A stretch of DNA of 64,000 nt from Isoetes taiwanensis. Taxonomy: Eukaryota > Streptophyta > Lycopodiopsida > Isoetales > Isoetaceae. A program made the position numbers and the translations under genes. Shown piece by piece: positions 1-13,970 of the stretch (positions are counted from its first letter, which is position 1; every line of letters starts with the position of its first letter). The notes under the pieces were generated by a model that was given only the letters and a program-made list of their open reading frames with translations, was not told the origin of the DNA and searched no databases. Where the stretch lies: assembly GCA_021234155.1 (NCBI GenBank), contig JAJEKV010000002.1, positions 3,249,138 through 3,313,137 on the forward strand, written 5' to 3'.

Positions 1-2815
1 TCAGTTACGTATTGCTGGTATGAATGGTTATGGCAAATTCTTCCATCACTGCAACAGGCTCTTGGAAGTTTGCATTAGGAGATGCGTATAAGTTGCAAAA
101 TTTAGTTGAAGAATGAGGTTTATGCGCATGCCGCAAGTATGCGGTGCGCTTGTTGAGCGATCCGTGTTCTTTCAGAGTGTACTGCACTGCAAGAGCTGAT
201 CAATTCAAGAGGAAAATGTACATTTCTAATTATACTCATGCATGTCTTCATATAGCATATGATTGGCAGAGATCTCCTTAGCCTTCACTGCTTTTGATTT
301 TTGTGACTTAGTCAGTTTGCTGTTTCGCGAACTCAATGCATCTCATTGCAAGTGAAGCATCGTGGCATTATTTCTAAAGTGATGAGACCCGGGATGTGCA
401 TGTATTTTGAAATATCTCCGCATGTTCATTATTATATTTCCTTGGCAAATCAGCCGATTCACATAGAAATATGGCTGATTCAGCCACATGCGTGCCCATT
501 CTCAGATGCCAATCTTCTCTACTTTGTCCACCCACCTCCTCCAAATTTACCTATGTTTTTCATGCTTTTACGAAATTGTTAAGTTAGATTCTTCTCACAC
601 CGCATATGTGCCGATATCAAATGTCTTCATCATACCTAAAATGGATGTTCATGATATAGTTTATGACCGCAGATGGAGTCTTATCGGTGAATAAAGGACC
701 TCATTTCTCGAAAAAAACGAAACTAGTTTATAATTTGAGAAATAGATTGAAGTTATTGAACGTCAATGTCAATTTCCGAGCTATTCATCATGGTCCATGT
801 TCCTTCTCATCGTGTGATAAACTTTGAGCTGATTTTTACATCTCTAATGCCACCGAATAGTATTTATTATCTATTGAAGGAGATTATCAGGTCATAGCAA
901 TCATAGCTCAAGTGGGATTTGTACCATGAGTATGTTGAAACTTAATGCACACTTATAATCATCCCGACAGAGTATTTGGAGAAATGATAAAGAATGTCAT
1001 GTATATGAAAGGAAAGATGAGTAGGAGGCAATTCAGAGATCACCGCATCGGTGCCATATATAAATCATAAATATCGCACAGATCATTCCCCGACGACGAG
1101 AAGTCGACTTTTTATGCTTTTGCTATGTTTCGCTTATAGTTGATCATCTCCTCGGTATTAGTATTAGCCTGCTCAATTGAGTTTACATGCCTACATTTTC
1201 CATTTAGATATCATCTTGAGATTGAAGTACTACTACAGGATTTCAAGTCCTGAGTAGAAGCGCCATTAAAGATTAAGCATATTAAGGCCATCTTCCTCGG
1301 GTACACGATTGGTGATCCAAATGCGATGTTAGTGATGGAATTTTGGATGTTGAAATTTGCAATGAGTAGGGAATAAGACAAATATTATTTGTTGTAGACG
1401 TGGAAGGTGGACAAGAGCAAGCCCCTGTGCCCGCAGGCTCCATTTATGCGAGTGGAACCCAATCTTGACCGTCAAGTAGGTATATGTATATTATTAATTG
1501 GAGAAATATGTACTTTATAGCTTCATCGTTTGTTGCCATTAATTCAGGATGTATGGGCATTTCTCAGCTTCGACCCAGCGCCATATTAAAACTTTTATGG
1601 TCAAGGGTAAATGACGTTCAATATCATTCCATGTATACTGTGAAACCACCTGTAAGGTTCATTATCATTCGAATTTAGATGATTTTATCGTGATGTGAGA
1701 CATATATCGGGCCTTACAAATCATATATATAATGTCATTATCAAATATGTCAGACAGTGGTTAAGATAAAGTGTTGATTTCAATGTAGAAACTCGAAAGT
1801 CTGAAAGCAGTGATAAACAAACTTGAAAGGAAGTCCTAACCACCGGAGATTCCGTGGTGTGGTGCAATGAATGGAAGACCAGAAACACGCTTGAGTGTCC
1901 TAACGCAAGGTGTATTCTAGTTATCCAACGACCTATGGTCAAGCAAAAGAAATGAAGAATCAAATTTGCTCCAATGAATAAAAAGTATTGTCCTTAAGGT
2001 TGATATGTCTTATTTGGCTAGACTACAAAGATGATGTCCCATCGAGCTCTGGCTGCCATTAAAAGCCGCCATGTAATTGATTTAAAAAATGCCCCAACGA
2101 TTTAATATTTAAGGAAAAAATAATAATGCCAAAAGTAGTTGTTGAGTTTTATAGTTTCGCCTTTACAGCCTAACTTATTTACAAATACCTTGCAATTTTC
2201 AACTATGTCAATTTGCAAGAATGGCTACATTTTCTACTATTTTTCTTTCAGACCGAGTATCTTTTACATCCAATATCTTTTGCACCGAAGCCTAACAAAG
2301 AATGTTTTATATGCCTTGGGTCATGTATAAATTCCCTTTGTATATAATAACATTTGGATATGGGTCAATACAATCTGCTCTATTCGGGTTGTGGCGCCTG
2401 TGTTCCAAATTAAAGCTTCAAAAAATTGCTTCCAACCTTGAAGTTTCGTAGCAACCAAATTTTTCAAATTTTATCTAGAAAAGTCGTATCTGCTACTTTT
2501 GATTGCATCTCCAAGTGGTAAGGCCACCCTACTGCAAGCGATTCAAGGATCTGCGGAATTTCATTTCCTAATTGGCGCGTGGGAGGATCGTCTTATAATG
2601 CCACGATCATGCATGGCCTTCATCTTCTATGCTATATGCTTAGATCATAATTCCGACATATGCTATGCTATTTGCCTTGCTTCCATCCGGTTGGAGTTTA
2701 TAATAACAGATTATTTTATCTATCCCGCTTTGCACAAACGACGATCAAGCTTCACATTAGTGGGTCAGACGTATCCTTGAGAGCGCTAGAATATCCGTGT
2801 CGTAAGATTTCGTTA
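1..2815. other. AT-rich stretch without recognisable gene
   Basis: I read all frames and see only short open stretches with no family resemblance, no clear splice-linked exons and no terminal repeats. Composition is AT-rich, as expected for intergenic DNA or strongly decayed transposon sequence. Confidence 0.6.
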
Positions 2816-2825
2816 GTTTTCTTTG

Positions 2826-3188
2826 AGTATAAATAGAGTGATTGGCCATTTTTCCAGCTCGCTTCCTCACGCCCGCTTAAGGTATGTCACTGTGGAGTTT
2901 CTCCGCTTTCTTTTTGTTCTTCGCGCTTGTTATCACAATATAGCTATGCTCGCTTCAGGAATCCTTGGCGCGGTCCGCATCCTCGTCACGATTGCAAGCT
3001 TCTAAATGATGGTGGCATATGCTCTAAGTAGCTCGACGAAAGCAGAATCTATAAGTGTAGAGCAAAGCATGAAACAAAAGGGAAAAGATATTTGTGGGGA
3101 ATATGCGCAAGTTGCATCGCAGACTATAAGAATGGCGCCTCCACCGGAACAAGAATTGAAGATTAAGAGTTTTCTCGTTATTGCGTGA
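2826..3188 (+). promoter_or_regulatory. Possible promoter and first exons of an unknown short gene
   Basis: A TATA-like motif (TATAAATAG) at about 2827 is followed by a pyrimidine-rich leader, a possible 5' splice site (AAGGTATGT) near 2880, a possible 3' splice site near 2998, and then a 60-codon open frame at 3006-3188 that starts with two Met codons. The short product is rich in Lys, Glu and Ser and resembles nothing I recognise. This is a signal pattern only. It could equally be part of a decayed LTR. Confidence 0.15.
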
Positions 3189-3199
3189 ATTTGCCCATG

Positions 3200-6100
3200 T
3201 TTTTAGCCTATTCCCTTGAAATTTTTTAGATGTAGGATAACATTTACGCGATTCCCGCAGAGTTCATATACTATGAGTGGCGATCTAGTTGCGTGAGTGT
3301 GCGCTTGTATTTCTAATTGGGAAGAGAGCCAAGCAGTATGCCAATTGCTCGCTTGGTGGGCCGACATTTACGTGCTCTTATTAGCATCACGGCCCCTGCC
3401 CCGCAGGCTAGTGCGCAAACGCAACTGGCCCCAAATCGTAGCCTCCCGGGAACAAATCCCCCGCTCAAAATGCCTGGGTTTTATGATAAGTATTGTGGAT
3501 TTGTCTTCCAATTAGCAAGATGAACGGAGGCCGTGATCCCCATCTTTTCTTTGGCTACCAAGGAGCTTAAAAGATTTCTTAGTTCCTAAGCAGTATGTCG
3601 CAACCTCCCAATTGAATTTGCATGCTTTTCCTGTAGCAAAAATGGACAATTCGCCAATGAATTAGAAAACCATATTAATATTTGCCCCAAAATGTTGATG
3701 GGTGTCTATGGTCCCATATCCAAAAAATATATACTCATTAATATGGCAACATCCTACTTCTGGTGAGAGACTCCAAGGAGGATCATTTAATTTTCATATG
3801 TTGTTTGTTCTTATTATCTAAACACTATAGTCAGTCTTTGTCTAGGTTTTAATTCAATTTGCTCATTCTAAACCGCTATAGTACAACTGTTGTTTCTCCC
3901 CGCTAGAGGAAACAGCTAAAAACTTCAACAAATTGAAAATCAATGTTACTTATTGTAACGTAGTCTCCAACTTTTGTGTTGGAAACCAAGGAAGCCTTGG
4001 ATTTCTAGTGGAAACAAATTGCACCTCTCAAGGTTACCTATTAGTACAATCTCAGCTTGCAAGAGATCGCTTACAAATATGTATCCTTGTCAATTTTACT
4101 TTACAATAATCATCTCGCCTAAATATTTCATTTGTGGTGTAAAATGTGACTTTGCAAAGAGATCTTGTTTCTTTTCTTTTCGTGAGATTAATTTAGAAAA
4201 CATGTCTATGGGCAATGGTAATGATTCATGGCTTTCTCTTAACCTTATATTTGCTTTTTATTATTCTTTTAGGTTGTCAAAATCTTTCAATTTTAAATGT
4301 TGAACGTATACATGCAACTGCTCGCTTATTTGTTTCCCTCATCTTGATTTTGATTTTGCCATTATCTGTCCAAAATGACGGCATTCCTAATTGATTTAGG
4401 GGTGCCTTCTAATTTTGATTTTTAAGAACGCTGCTATTATCCACCATGCCTATTAAATTATTTCATAGCTACACTCTACAACATTGCTAACCGCCCAAAA
4501 ATCCACCCACCGTAGGGGTTGCCATCACAAGTTTTTCTTTTACTCACTTTACACACAAGGGTTGGGAAAGAGAATAAGGGCCGCAAGGCCGCCATAAATT
4601 TCAGACATAACTATAGTTAATGTTGTTTTCTTTAGTGTCTAAGCCTTGACTCGTTTCACTCCCGCAGAAAGGATCTCTCTTGGCCCAACCGACTAGGACC
4701 CGCTTACAAAGACCTCTGTATCATGGGTCAGCTTCAATCCTACTCACCCTTCACTACTTTTCAAAGGGTCATGTTTCTTTAATGGGTCACCCCCGCAGCA
4801 TGGATACATACCGAACACATAGTGATTGCTTGTGTTGAAACTCACAATAATGTCAATACTTTACCTAATTTATCTAGAGTACAAGCTTTTAGTATTATTC
4901 GTAGCTAAACTTCACCGCCTATATGGTCGTGATTATTTGTTCACGCCACACACCTATTAAAATTGACAGCAAATCTTTACCCTCTTTGGAGTTGTTCTAC
5001 ATAACGTCCAATGGCATCCAAATCATTGTTAACTAACTCTTCTAGGGTACTTAAACATGGCTGGGGCAATCCAACCATTACTTTAGTGCCTAAGCGCCGC
5101 GGTTACATAAATGAACTTATATATCCCAAGGATTATGTGAATATCCCAAAAGGATAATACTTCACTTAATGACCTCTCACTAGGGCCTTTTCATTAAAAA
5201 AGGTTCTTGTGAATCAATCCACCATGTTGACTTAGGAATTGAAAGTCTTCTTCCTAAGCCACACACCAAATATTCAAAGAGATTTCTAGCTCTGATGCCT
5301 TCAAGCCGGAAATCTATATTCTTACCGCTAGAAAGGCCACCCCTCAAGTCATACCACCTTAATCTAAAAAGTTGTGAAGGTAATAACCTTCCAGGTCACT
5401 AAATATAATGAATAAGGGTCCTTCATTCTATATTTCTACGTCTATACAATTTTTCGCTATATCCCCCTTTCATACGCGATACAAATATATAGAATTTACC
5501 CTTTGGTTGTGGCCTTTATTTCACAGAGGGGTCATCAATCCATTTACTCCTTTAGTATTCTTTAACCTTGTGGTCGTAAGCTATTATATATGATATAACA
5601 AATATGTTCAAGGTTGTCAGCTAAATCCCCCCTATGTTGTTAACTCCACATATCATTGGGGTTATGATTCAACATTGTCATACACCCTAAAAAATGTTAT
5701 TCATTACATTTCTCCGCTATGATGTTATGTCGCTTTTGTGGCATTTCAAATGATTTGGCATCCCCATTCAAGCTTGCTAGTCGCCCTACGTTAGCTTAGT
5801 GAGCCATCATAAGAATCCTCAAGTCAATGAGACGCTGTGATCGCCCCGCTTGCATTTTCTGGGCTTCCTAAACAATGACGCCCAATATAACCCTACGATT
5901 ATTTTCTTGCTACCTCGGCTTGTATCGGCGTTCGAGCTATACATGTTCTAACTTACACCTCCACGAACTCCACATGGGGGGTTCACCTCCAATCCGAGTA
6001 TGGATCATGTGTGGAGATCTAGTCTTCTGTGGTTCAAGTAAGACACATTCAGCTTCTAAAGGTGTAACTACTATTAGCCACTCCATCCTTGAATTGTACA

Positions 6101-8700
6101 TTGTACCATTCAACCCCATCATCTTTTGAGCTTTATTTTACCTCTCCCAAGATATTTATCGATGTGCACATAGTACGAGCATAGTAAACATATGTCCTTG
6201 GTCCCACAATACTAGAGCCGACTTTCCAAATGGATAATGGCCAACTCTATGTTGGAATTTGTATATGTCGCTTAGACATTTTGATAGGTCCTGTGCTTCA
6301 ACCATTTCTTTAGTGCTTTATCATACTTCACCGGTATCATACTATGATTCCCCTGTGATTACCCTATAATTAAGGTTACTACCCCAATGAAGAGCTCTTC
6401 TAAAGGCCCTTCCTCTAAATATCCTTCAGGTCCCCAATATCAACCATGCTCGGCCACAATTAACCTATTTTATTAACTTATCATGTTAGCTTTAACTTTG
6501 ACTGGTTTCAAATATTGTCGCCTTTGGTTCCTCGTGAATAAGGTTAGGCATTAAACCCTCTCGATTCATATAATGGAAAAACCCCTGTTCTAATCCTTCA
6601 AGTAATCAACCGCTGGGTTATCCAATTCTTTATCGTCTTAAGGGTCTAGCATTACTCCCCGTGAGTAGGGTAACTCTTATAATATAAGGAACGTTGGTCT
6701 ATATAATCTCACCCCATAAATCTCGTCTTGATTTTTTATTGCGACTTATGAATCCCTATGTTTTGATTTCTTGTAGGTCAGCCCAAGGGTATAATCGACA
6801 AAGTCACCAAATTTCTTTTCTTCCTTCAAGCTTCTTGAATTTATCCATTTCCTTGCAATCACACATACCCACGTCATACCCATTTATTCTTGGCCACAGG
6901 GATGATTCCTGCATCGAACACGCCATGCTAAGCCACTAAAGGATGGGAGTTTGTGATGCTTCTTCGGGATAGAGCCGCCCATGACTTACGATGCATCATG
7001 CAGAGGAGTTGGTCCTATTGGGATAACACATATGAGAAGGCACTCCTCAATGTGGATGACCATCTTTAGGAGCTATATCGAGCAATGAACAGTTTGTTCA
7101 ACCTCTTGGTCGTAAACCCCACCATGGAATATCAAGACATCATCCTCGGAGCTTGGCAGAAGTACAACCTATTGTGTCAGTAAGGGATAGTACCCTTCAC
7201 TCAATCGAGAACCCATTCACGTCTCTAACTAACTATGCCTCTATGTAACATCTTGTTAACAAAAAATCTTCACATTCTGTTTTGTCCATCCTAGGTGCCT
7301 GAACCAATATTAATTACTTCTTACACTCGCAATGCTCATTCTCACTCTACAAACTTCCAACTAAGTTTTCCAAGTCACTTTTCTAAGTTATAATTATCTT
7401 TGCCTTCGGGCACTATTCTGTATGTAGTCCTACTTCGCACTCTCATTTGTACTATATAATCAAATTTTGTTCGCTAAAGCTTAGGATCCTTTACATATGT
7501 TTGTTATGTGTGTATGTTCAATCATTTTTTATTTGATTCATACACATTTCTCATCTAGAAGTAATTTGTCTTTTGCTATAGATGGAATACGGCAGCCTTA
7601 TGGCCCCGCCACAAAGAACGCCCACGCCTTTGACTTGGCGGTGCTGTGAGATCATTCTCACTGCGCCATACGGTGGAACCGTACTCGTGATATTTTGCAA
7701 TGTGCACCAACGCTTATGGCTTGTCGTGGTGCCCCGCACACCATAGAGATGCAAACGCCACGCCCCTCTAATAACATCCACCAATTCGACTCCATCGACT
7801 GCCAGTTCTAGTCCAAATGTAACGTAGAAGTCCATTGAAAATGACCAGCCGTGATTGCTGTTTCCTTTAGTTACCGTATTTGCAGACCTGCAAATCGCCC
7901 AGCTTCAGCCGATGTTGAGTCTTGTTGAAGGAGATCCGCCAGTTGGCAACCGTATGGATGACTGATAAAGCCACCGCGAGACTTACATTAGGCAAGCTAT
8001 TTGTCTTCAGAATCATGGAAGGTGTCGAAGTAATGGCTTAATGGTGCACAAGTGCAGTTCAACGCCTTTGTCTAAGCTGTGTCACAAACGCACGACTCAA
8101 GGAGTGTCAAGAACCCCGGAACATGGTACATGCATTTGCCACCAAGTCAAGAGTCAAGCCCCATCAAGAGCCCTTGAACGAGGAGGCAGCCCCTCAGATC
8201 TGGATCCGTGACCTCAACCTCTACTCCAAGCCACTTGTGGGTCTTCGCTAAGTCGCACACCATTATGAGTGCTACACAATGCCTTTTATTCACTCTATTT
8301 CAAAAAAGAAACACAAAACAACTCCGACGGATAGGGCATGTTTTCGGCGTTTTTGCCATGACACTACTTTAAATCGCCTTTCCTTGAGCGTAAGAATTCC
8401 GACGTACGATACCGGAGGCGAGTAGAAACCCATCAACCTCCTTTGCTCGACTCATCTCTGGCGGCATTAACTTAATGGTGCCATATAGAATGCATCTGTG
8501 AGATGTATCTGTGCGATGTAAATATAAGAATGTCTGTATGTGTAATAAATCTACGTAAATGAGAATAGATATAGCTAATGTATTAATATGTGTACAGATG
8601 TGAATGTAAAGTATGGTTAAGATAGAGAGTGTGAGTGTGAAAAGATGATAGATAGTGAAAAGAAGACATATATTTAAAATATGGTGCAAAGAAAACGTTG
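3200..8700. other. Long stretch with no supported gene
   Basis: Short open frames occur on both strands (for example 3974-4303 plus, 7551-7835 minus), but none shows a known domain, and the reading is repeatedly interrupted by stops. The stretch is low in GC and may be an old decayed element. I see no terminal repeats, primer-binding site or tRNA in it. Confidence 0.5.
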
Positions 8701-8706
8701 ATATAA

Positions 8707-8905
8707 TAACACTATTACAAAAATAGGTAGAAATGGCACAAAAGTGACATTTATGCTCCTCGCTTTTTTATGGAGCATAAACGCTACTTTTGTGCCATTT
8801 ATGACGTTTAGGCCTTTGAATGGCAATAAAAAGACGTTTATGTTCAAAAAGAGCGAGCAAAATGTCACTTTTGTGCCATTTCTACCTATTTTTGTAGTAG
8901 TGTAA
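8707..8905. mobile_element. CACTA-type MITE with TAA target duplication
   Basis: The element at 8710-8902 (193 bp) begins CACTATTACAAAAATAGG and ends in the inverted equivalent finishing GTAGTAGTG. The terminal inverted repeats run about 41 bp with one mismatch. It is flanked on both sides by TAA (8707-8709 and 8903-8905), the 3-bp duplication typical of CACTA/En-Spm (CMC) transposons. The inside repeats the same GTGCCATTT-type words in inverted order, so the whole unit can fold into a long hairpin. No coding capacity is present, so it is a non-autonomous miniature that needs a transposase supplied elsewhere. Confidence 0.88.
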
Positions 8906-9124
8906 AGTATAGAGTGAATGCAATATATTAAATATAATAGAATGGAAAATGTAATTATGTATGTGTTATACAAACTATTGAAGGAATAACAAGAGTTAGA
9001 TTATGATTATAAAAAGACTATGAATGATAAATGATGAAGAACGTGTGTGTGATTAAAATTAAAGTATATATGTAAACAAGTGTTTGTAATATGAAGGACT
9101 GTATCAATTGACCCTTCAAAACAT

Positions 9125-10562
9125 ACCCAGCATGAAAGATTCCCCTAGATCCCCTTGGATTTCTCTTATATTCCCTAAGATTCTATAAAGATTCCCCTAG
9201 ATTCATAAGATTCTCTAGAGATTCCCTTAGATTTTCAAAGATTGCCTTAAGATTCCTCTAAATTCGCGGACTATCTCAGATTCTCCTGTATTCCCCTTAG
9301 ATTCTATAAAGATTTCCCCTAGATTCTTTAAGATTCTATCAAGATTCCCCCTAGAATCTCAAAGATTTTATGAAAACTCCCTTAAATTCCTTATATATTA
9401 ACAAAGATTCTTTTGAGATTCCCCTACATTCCTAAAGATTATTCCAAGATTCCTCTTCATTCCTCCAAGATTCTATGTGGATTTTCTAGATCCCTTTAAG
9501 ATTCTATAAAGATTCCCTTGGCTTTCCCTAGATTCCCTAGATATCCCCATAGATTGCCTAAGATTCTCAAGTGAGATTTTCTAGATTCCTTTAAAATTCT
9601 ATAAACATTCTCATAGTTTCTCCAAAATTCTGCTGCATTTATGAACATTCCTTTATATTTCCTTGTAGATTTCTAAAGATTCTCTTGAGATTCATCTAGA
9701 TTCTACATTCCCAAAAGATTATCCTAAGATTACTCTAGATTCTCCAAGATTCTATGTAGATTCTCTAGATTCTCCAAGATTCTTCTAGATTCCTTATACT
9801 ATATGAAGATTCTCTTAGATTCTCCAAGATTCCACATGACGCCCACTAGATTCTCAAAGATTTTAGAAAGATTCTCTCAGATTCCATTAGATTCGCTTTT
9901 AAGATTCCCTTAGATTCTCTAAGATCTTATCAAGATTCCCCGCTAGGATTCTCCAGCTTGCATGAAGAGTCCCCCGGAGATTCTCAAAGCTTTATGAAGA
10001 TTCCCTTAGATTTCCTAGATTCCCATAGATTTTGACGGATTTCTTGAGATCCCTATAGATTCCCCTGCATTTTGATGAGATTCCCTAGATTATCAAAGAT
10101 AATCCCAAGATTCCTAGATTCCCCAAGATTCTATTTACATCTCCCATTCCTATAGATTCTATGAAGATTCTTCTAGATTCTTATGATTTTACAAAGATTC
10201 TCCAAAATTCCACGATTACCCTAGATACTCAAAGATTTTAGGAAGATTTCTTTTATTCCCTAGATTCTTAAAGATTCTCTTGACACTCCTTCATGGATTC
10301 CTTCGATTCCTTAAGATTATCTTGAGATTCCTTTAGATGCTCTAAGATGCTACTTAAGATTCCTCTAAATTCTTCAAGATTGCATTAGATTCCTCAAGAT
10401 TCTCTATGTTTTATGATCCTTCGATTCCCATGGATTCCTTCGCATTCCTCAAGATTCTCTTTGAAATTCCTCTAGATTCTCTAAGATCCTCCTCAAGATT
10501 CTCTACTTATAAATTACCATAGATTCTATAAAATTCTAAGATTCCAAGAAGATTCTTGGAAT
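9125..10562. repeat. Degenerate AGATTC-motif tandem array
   Basis: About 1.4 kb is built almost entirely of variants of the word AGATTC spaced 8 to 15 bases apart, with spacers such as CCCTT, TCTCCA and TATGA. Longer periods (for example AGATTCTATAAAGATTCC) recur several times but drift. There is no open frame of note. It looks like an old minisatellite or satellite seed that expanded by slippage and then diverged. It ends abruptly at about 10,562, where ordinary sequence resumes. Confidence 0.85.
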
Positions 10563-12420
10563 TCAACCACATTGGCTCAACTCGCCACCCATTGAAAGCT
10601 CTCGACGAGGAATCCAATGGCTTGGCCCCACACCTTCACCCTCGACCCCTTACCGCAAGTTACCGGCATTTGAAGGCAATTTAAGAAAAAGAAGCTTCCT
10701 AGAAAGTCCATTCATAAATGCTTTGCCACCTCAACACCTTTTTATTAATGACAGTGCCACCTCACCTCCTTTAAAATAAAAAATTGTAATTTGATATAAA
10801 AATTTAATGGCTAGGATTTATCCTCACCTTTTAATCTAATGACTAAGATCTTCTACACCAAATCCATTTTAAGGACCTTCCTCAGACCTTCCTTACAAAA
10901 AAAATCAAGGGCTAGGATTTCTCTTCCTCTTCTGATCCAACGGTCCAGTGATGTGGTGCATGCCCATGCATGCCGCCATCAAGATCCAAGGGCTTAAGCT
11001 GCGCCACCTCACCAACTTTTTATTCAAGGGCCAAGATCAAAGATTTATATGTAATGTGCTATTTTGTAACCACCCCCATGAGTTTCTATACATATATTAT
11101 GAAAAATGTGAGATATCATGCAATATATACATGTGTATTAAAGGATATAAGGTATTAAAAGATATAAGGAATAAGGAATGATTTCTAAATTGGGTATAAG
11201 GTGATATAATGTCAATGTAATATATATCTATAAGAGTAAGAGTATAACATGAATGAATAATCTTGTAGTAATGAAAGGTATGTATCGATCAAGATAGTGA
11301 AATGGAGAAGTGAGTAGTCATGGATTCCAGAAGAGTTCCAACCATTGCGGAACTCATCACTACGATGTCATAGTGGGACCCTCCACAAACCATCGCATTT
11401 GACATCTAATGGTTATGGTTGCCCATGACGTCCTTCATCACATGCAAGCTTTTGGAGGATTCTGTATATACCATGACGCCCTTCTTCCTAAGAAGTATAC
11501 ATTTCTTCCTAAGGTAATATATGGAGCCCAAACGCTCTTAGATATGGTGGACGAGCATGAAATTACTTCCACATGCCTTTTCGCGACGGTGTGTATAAGC
11601 AAACAAGGGACACTCATAACCTACCCGGTTAAGAGAACCACGTTCCAAAGGAAGGTCCAACATCACCCCTCAAGAAGGATTTTGATGAGGCTTATCGACT
11701 TCCCTACTTCGAATGCCACACATGCACCAACAATGGCGCATCAACACCAGCTTTCAAAGCAAAGCAATGTATGCTACATCCATCACCATCACCACGACGA
11801 GTGTTACATCCGGCAGATCATATAGGCCGCCTTCATGCGGCAGGATAGGGCTACATGCATTCTAGGAATGGGGATGGCATATCAACATGATAGGACGCCT
11901 TCATCTACGCCTTCATAATGGGAACATTGCCGCTCCTTATGCCGAATAGGATTCCCCCTCTTTCTTTTCTTCTTCAAAGGGGACCTCGGTTTCTCCCATG
12001 AAATTTATATCTTTGGAAAGCTCTTCGTAGTTCTTTCAAAGATATTTTATGTTGCTAATGTTTAGACAGGATTTCGAGCAAAACAACAGATTTTCAGTTT
12101 TGGCTTTAGGGTTTCCATTGTTCGATTTTTTCAAAGACGATATACTTTTCTTCATATCTATTGATCTCGCTGACTGCTTTTGGGAGCAATACATATCATT
12201 GGAATTTTGTTCTGTGATGATTATAAAGATATATGGTTTGTACACATTTGCTTAAGATCCGAGGAGAAAACAACAAGTTTTTGCAACCCGATTTTAAGAC
12301 CCCGGATTCGAGGGTGTGATACCATCCAATCACCTTGGCTTAAAGCATTTAGATGTTGAAGCCTTGCAGATCTGCCCGTAAGGGGAAAACCATTGCTTCT
12401 TTCATTTCGCATAAAGCTGC
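10563..12420. other. Intergenic stretch with one unassigned open frame
   Basis: The only longer open frame is 11,409-11,825 plus (138 codons). It has a run of His codons near its end (about 11,775-11,800) and no domain I recognise. AT-rich simple sequence surrounds it. I cannot support a gene here. Confidence 0.4.
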
Positions 12421-12600
12421 CCCAGAAGGTGGCGAAGGTTGCACTAGAGGTCAGCGCTTTGATTTATGCACTTGAGCACTTTTAGACAGTGTCCGTAAGA
12501 TGAAAGAGCCCCTCGACTTGCTTCTTGCACTTGGAAGCCGCCGCCTTCTAACACGGGAAGCTTTTCAGATGGGCGCCGCCTGTAAAGCGACGGAGGTTGT

Positions 12601-13487
12601 GTGTCATCAAAGTGCTTGGAGGCTTCGGACAAAGCGGCCCAGAAGGTGGCACCCTATTCATGGCAACTCCAAGTGATAGAAGAGCCTGACGAGCCCTGGG
12701 CCCCTTCATCCAACCCCACGATATGCATATGGATGGTGCCGATATGCGCCCCTCTACCTAGCAGATATGGCAGCAAAACTCTCACCGAGAGTACATAGAT
12801 GCCCCAAATCGCAGTCGCATGACACTCGCAAAATTGACAGTGCACACCTAAAAAGAGAAGCGCAAAAAGTCTCGTTACTGGCAACAAGCATAGCTTGGCA
12901 TGCATATGATAGATACTCTAGCCTAGCGGCAAGTCGCATCCGTGCTTCACCACCACCAAACCCGTGGGTAGTTGAGGAGCATCGAAATGGTTCAAGCAAT
13001 GGCAGAGGGCAATGAGCTTGAATTGCTTGCTTGGCGTAGGAAATGCAAAGCCCGCACCCAAATTGCTCAAGAGGCACCGGGTTAATAAAAACAACGGTTT
13101 CCATCATGGAGACCTCGCATACAAAGACTGAAGATGGCCTTCGCCTAGTGCACTCTGAAGGCGAAGGATAAGAAGAGTCTTGGCCGACATGCAGTTCAAG
13201 ATAGATTCCTTTTGTACACCGCCATGGAAACCATGACACAGACAAAGCAATGTGTTGCGCAGAGACAATGGTAACCATCTCCGCCTTCATCGGAGGTCGA
13301 GGAGGAGGCCACGATGCAAAAAGTCCAGGTTGCTTTTGAAGAGAGCCAGTCACAATTGAGAGCCCTTCAAAGTAGGGTCGAGACACAAGAAGTCGCCTCA
13401 TCTGCAATGAACCCTATGCTGGACTCTCGCTTGCAGAAACTGGAGCATAGCTCCGCAGCCCAAGATCGTAAGATGCAGGAGCTGAGG
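12601..13487 (+). pseudogene. LINE-F1 ORF1, upstream half
   Basis: Broken open segments (12,601-12,798, 12,767-13,015 and 13,314-13,490) encode a charged protein. Its last part is a clear coiled coil rich in Gln, Glu and Leu (SQSQLRALQSRVETQE near 13,340). The frame reads MQELR at 13,474-13,487 and is then cut by the hAT-like insertion. It continues at 20,401 as ELKAAITEQ. Coiled-coil ORF1 proteins of non-LTR elements form RNA-binding multimers, and that role is inferred here from position and coiled-coil character only. Confidence 0.6.
13480..13487. repeat. 8-bp target site duplication, left (AGCTGAGG)
   Basis: AGCTGAGG lies directly before the CAATG terminus of the hAT-like element. Its partner AGCTGAAG is at 20,401-20,408 directly after the other end. 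Seven of eight bases match. The 8-bp length is the hAT signature. Confidence 0.75.
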
Positions 13488-13970
13488 CAATGTGGGAATT
13501 TGACACCCCAGAGGGTGTCAAAAGCAAAAAAAATGTGTCAAAGAGACATCTTTTGTAGAGAAAATGTGTCAAAAGAGAATTTATAGTTTAATAAAATGCG
13601 TCAAAAGAGACTTTAAAAATTTTTAAATGTGTCATTTGACACACTTAAGAATATTAAGTGCGTCAAAAAAAATTAGAGCCTAAAATACACAAGAATTGTC
13701 TGTACAAGGCTTAATGTATGTGTATACTTACTAATGCTACCAAATTTGAATTCAAGTTATTTCATTGTCAGGTACTCCCTATGAGGTTGTTGATTGATAT
13801 GAGATCTATAACATTTGGCTCAATGAGCAAGGTAAAACAAGAAGAATTAATATTCAATAGATTTTTTCATTTTCCTTATATTTATATAAACTTATCTTTC
13901 ACAGCAAAATTCATTTTGTAATCTTTTTGTTGTAGAATTTCAAATTATTTGCTTCATTTGATAACATAAA

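Noticed and set aside
9125-10562. CRISPR-like array
   Set aside because: Irregular short words without fixed repeat and spacer lengths, in a plant nuclear context.
11409-11825. 138-codon plus-strand open frame with a His run
   Set aside because: No domain, no splice signals or conserved context; the His codons come from a CATCAC simple repeat.
12754-13407. 217-codon minus-strand open frame
   Set aside because: Antisense shadow of LINE-F1 ORF1; the plus strand carries the coiled-coil coding sequence that continues after the insertion.
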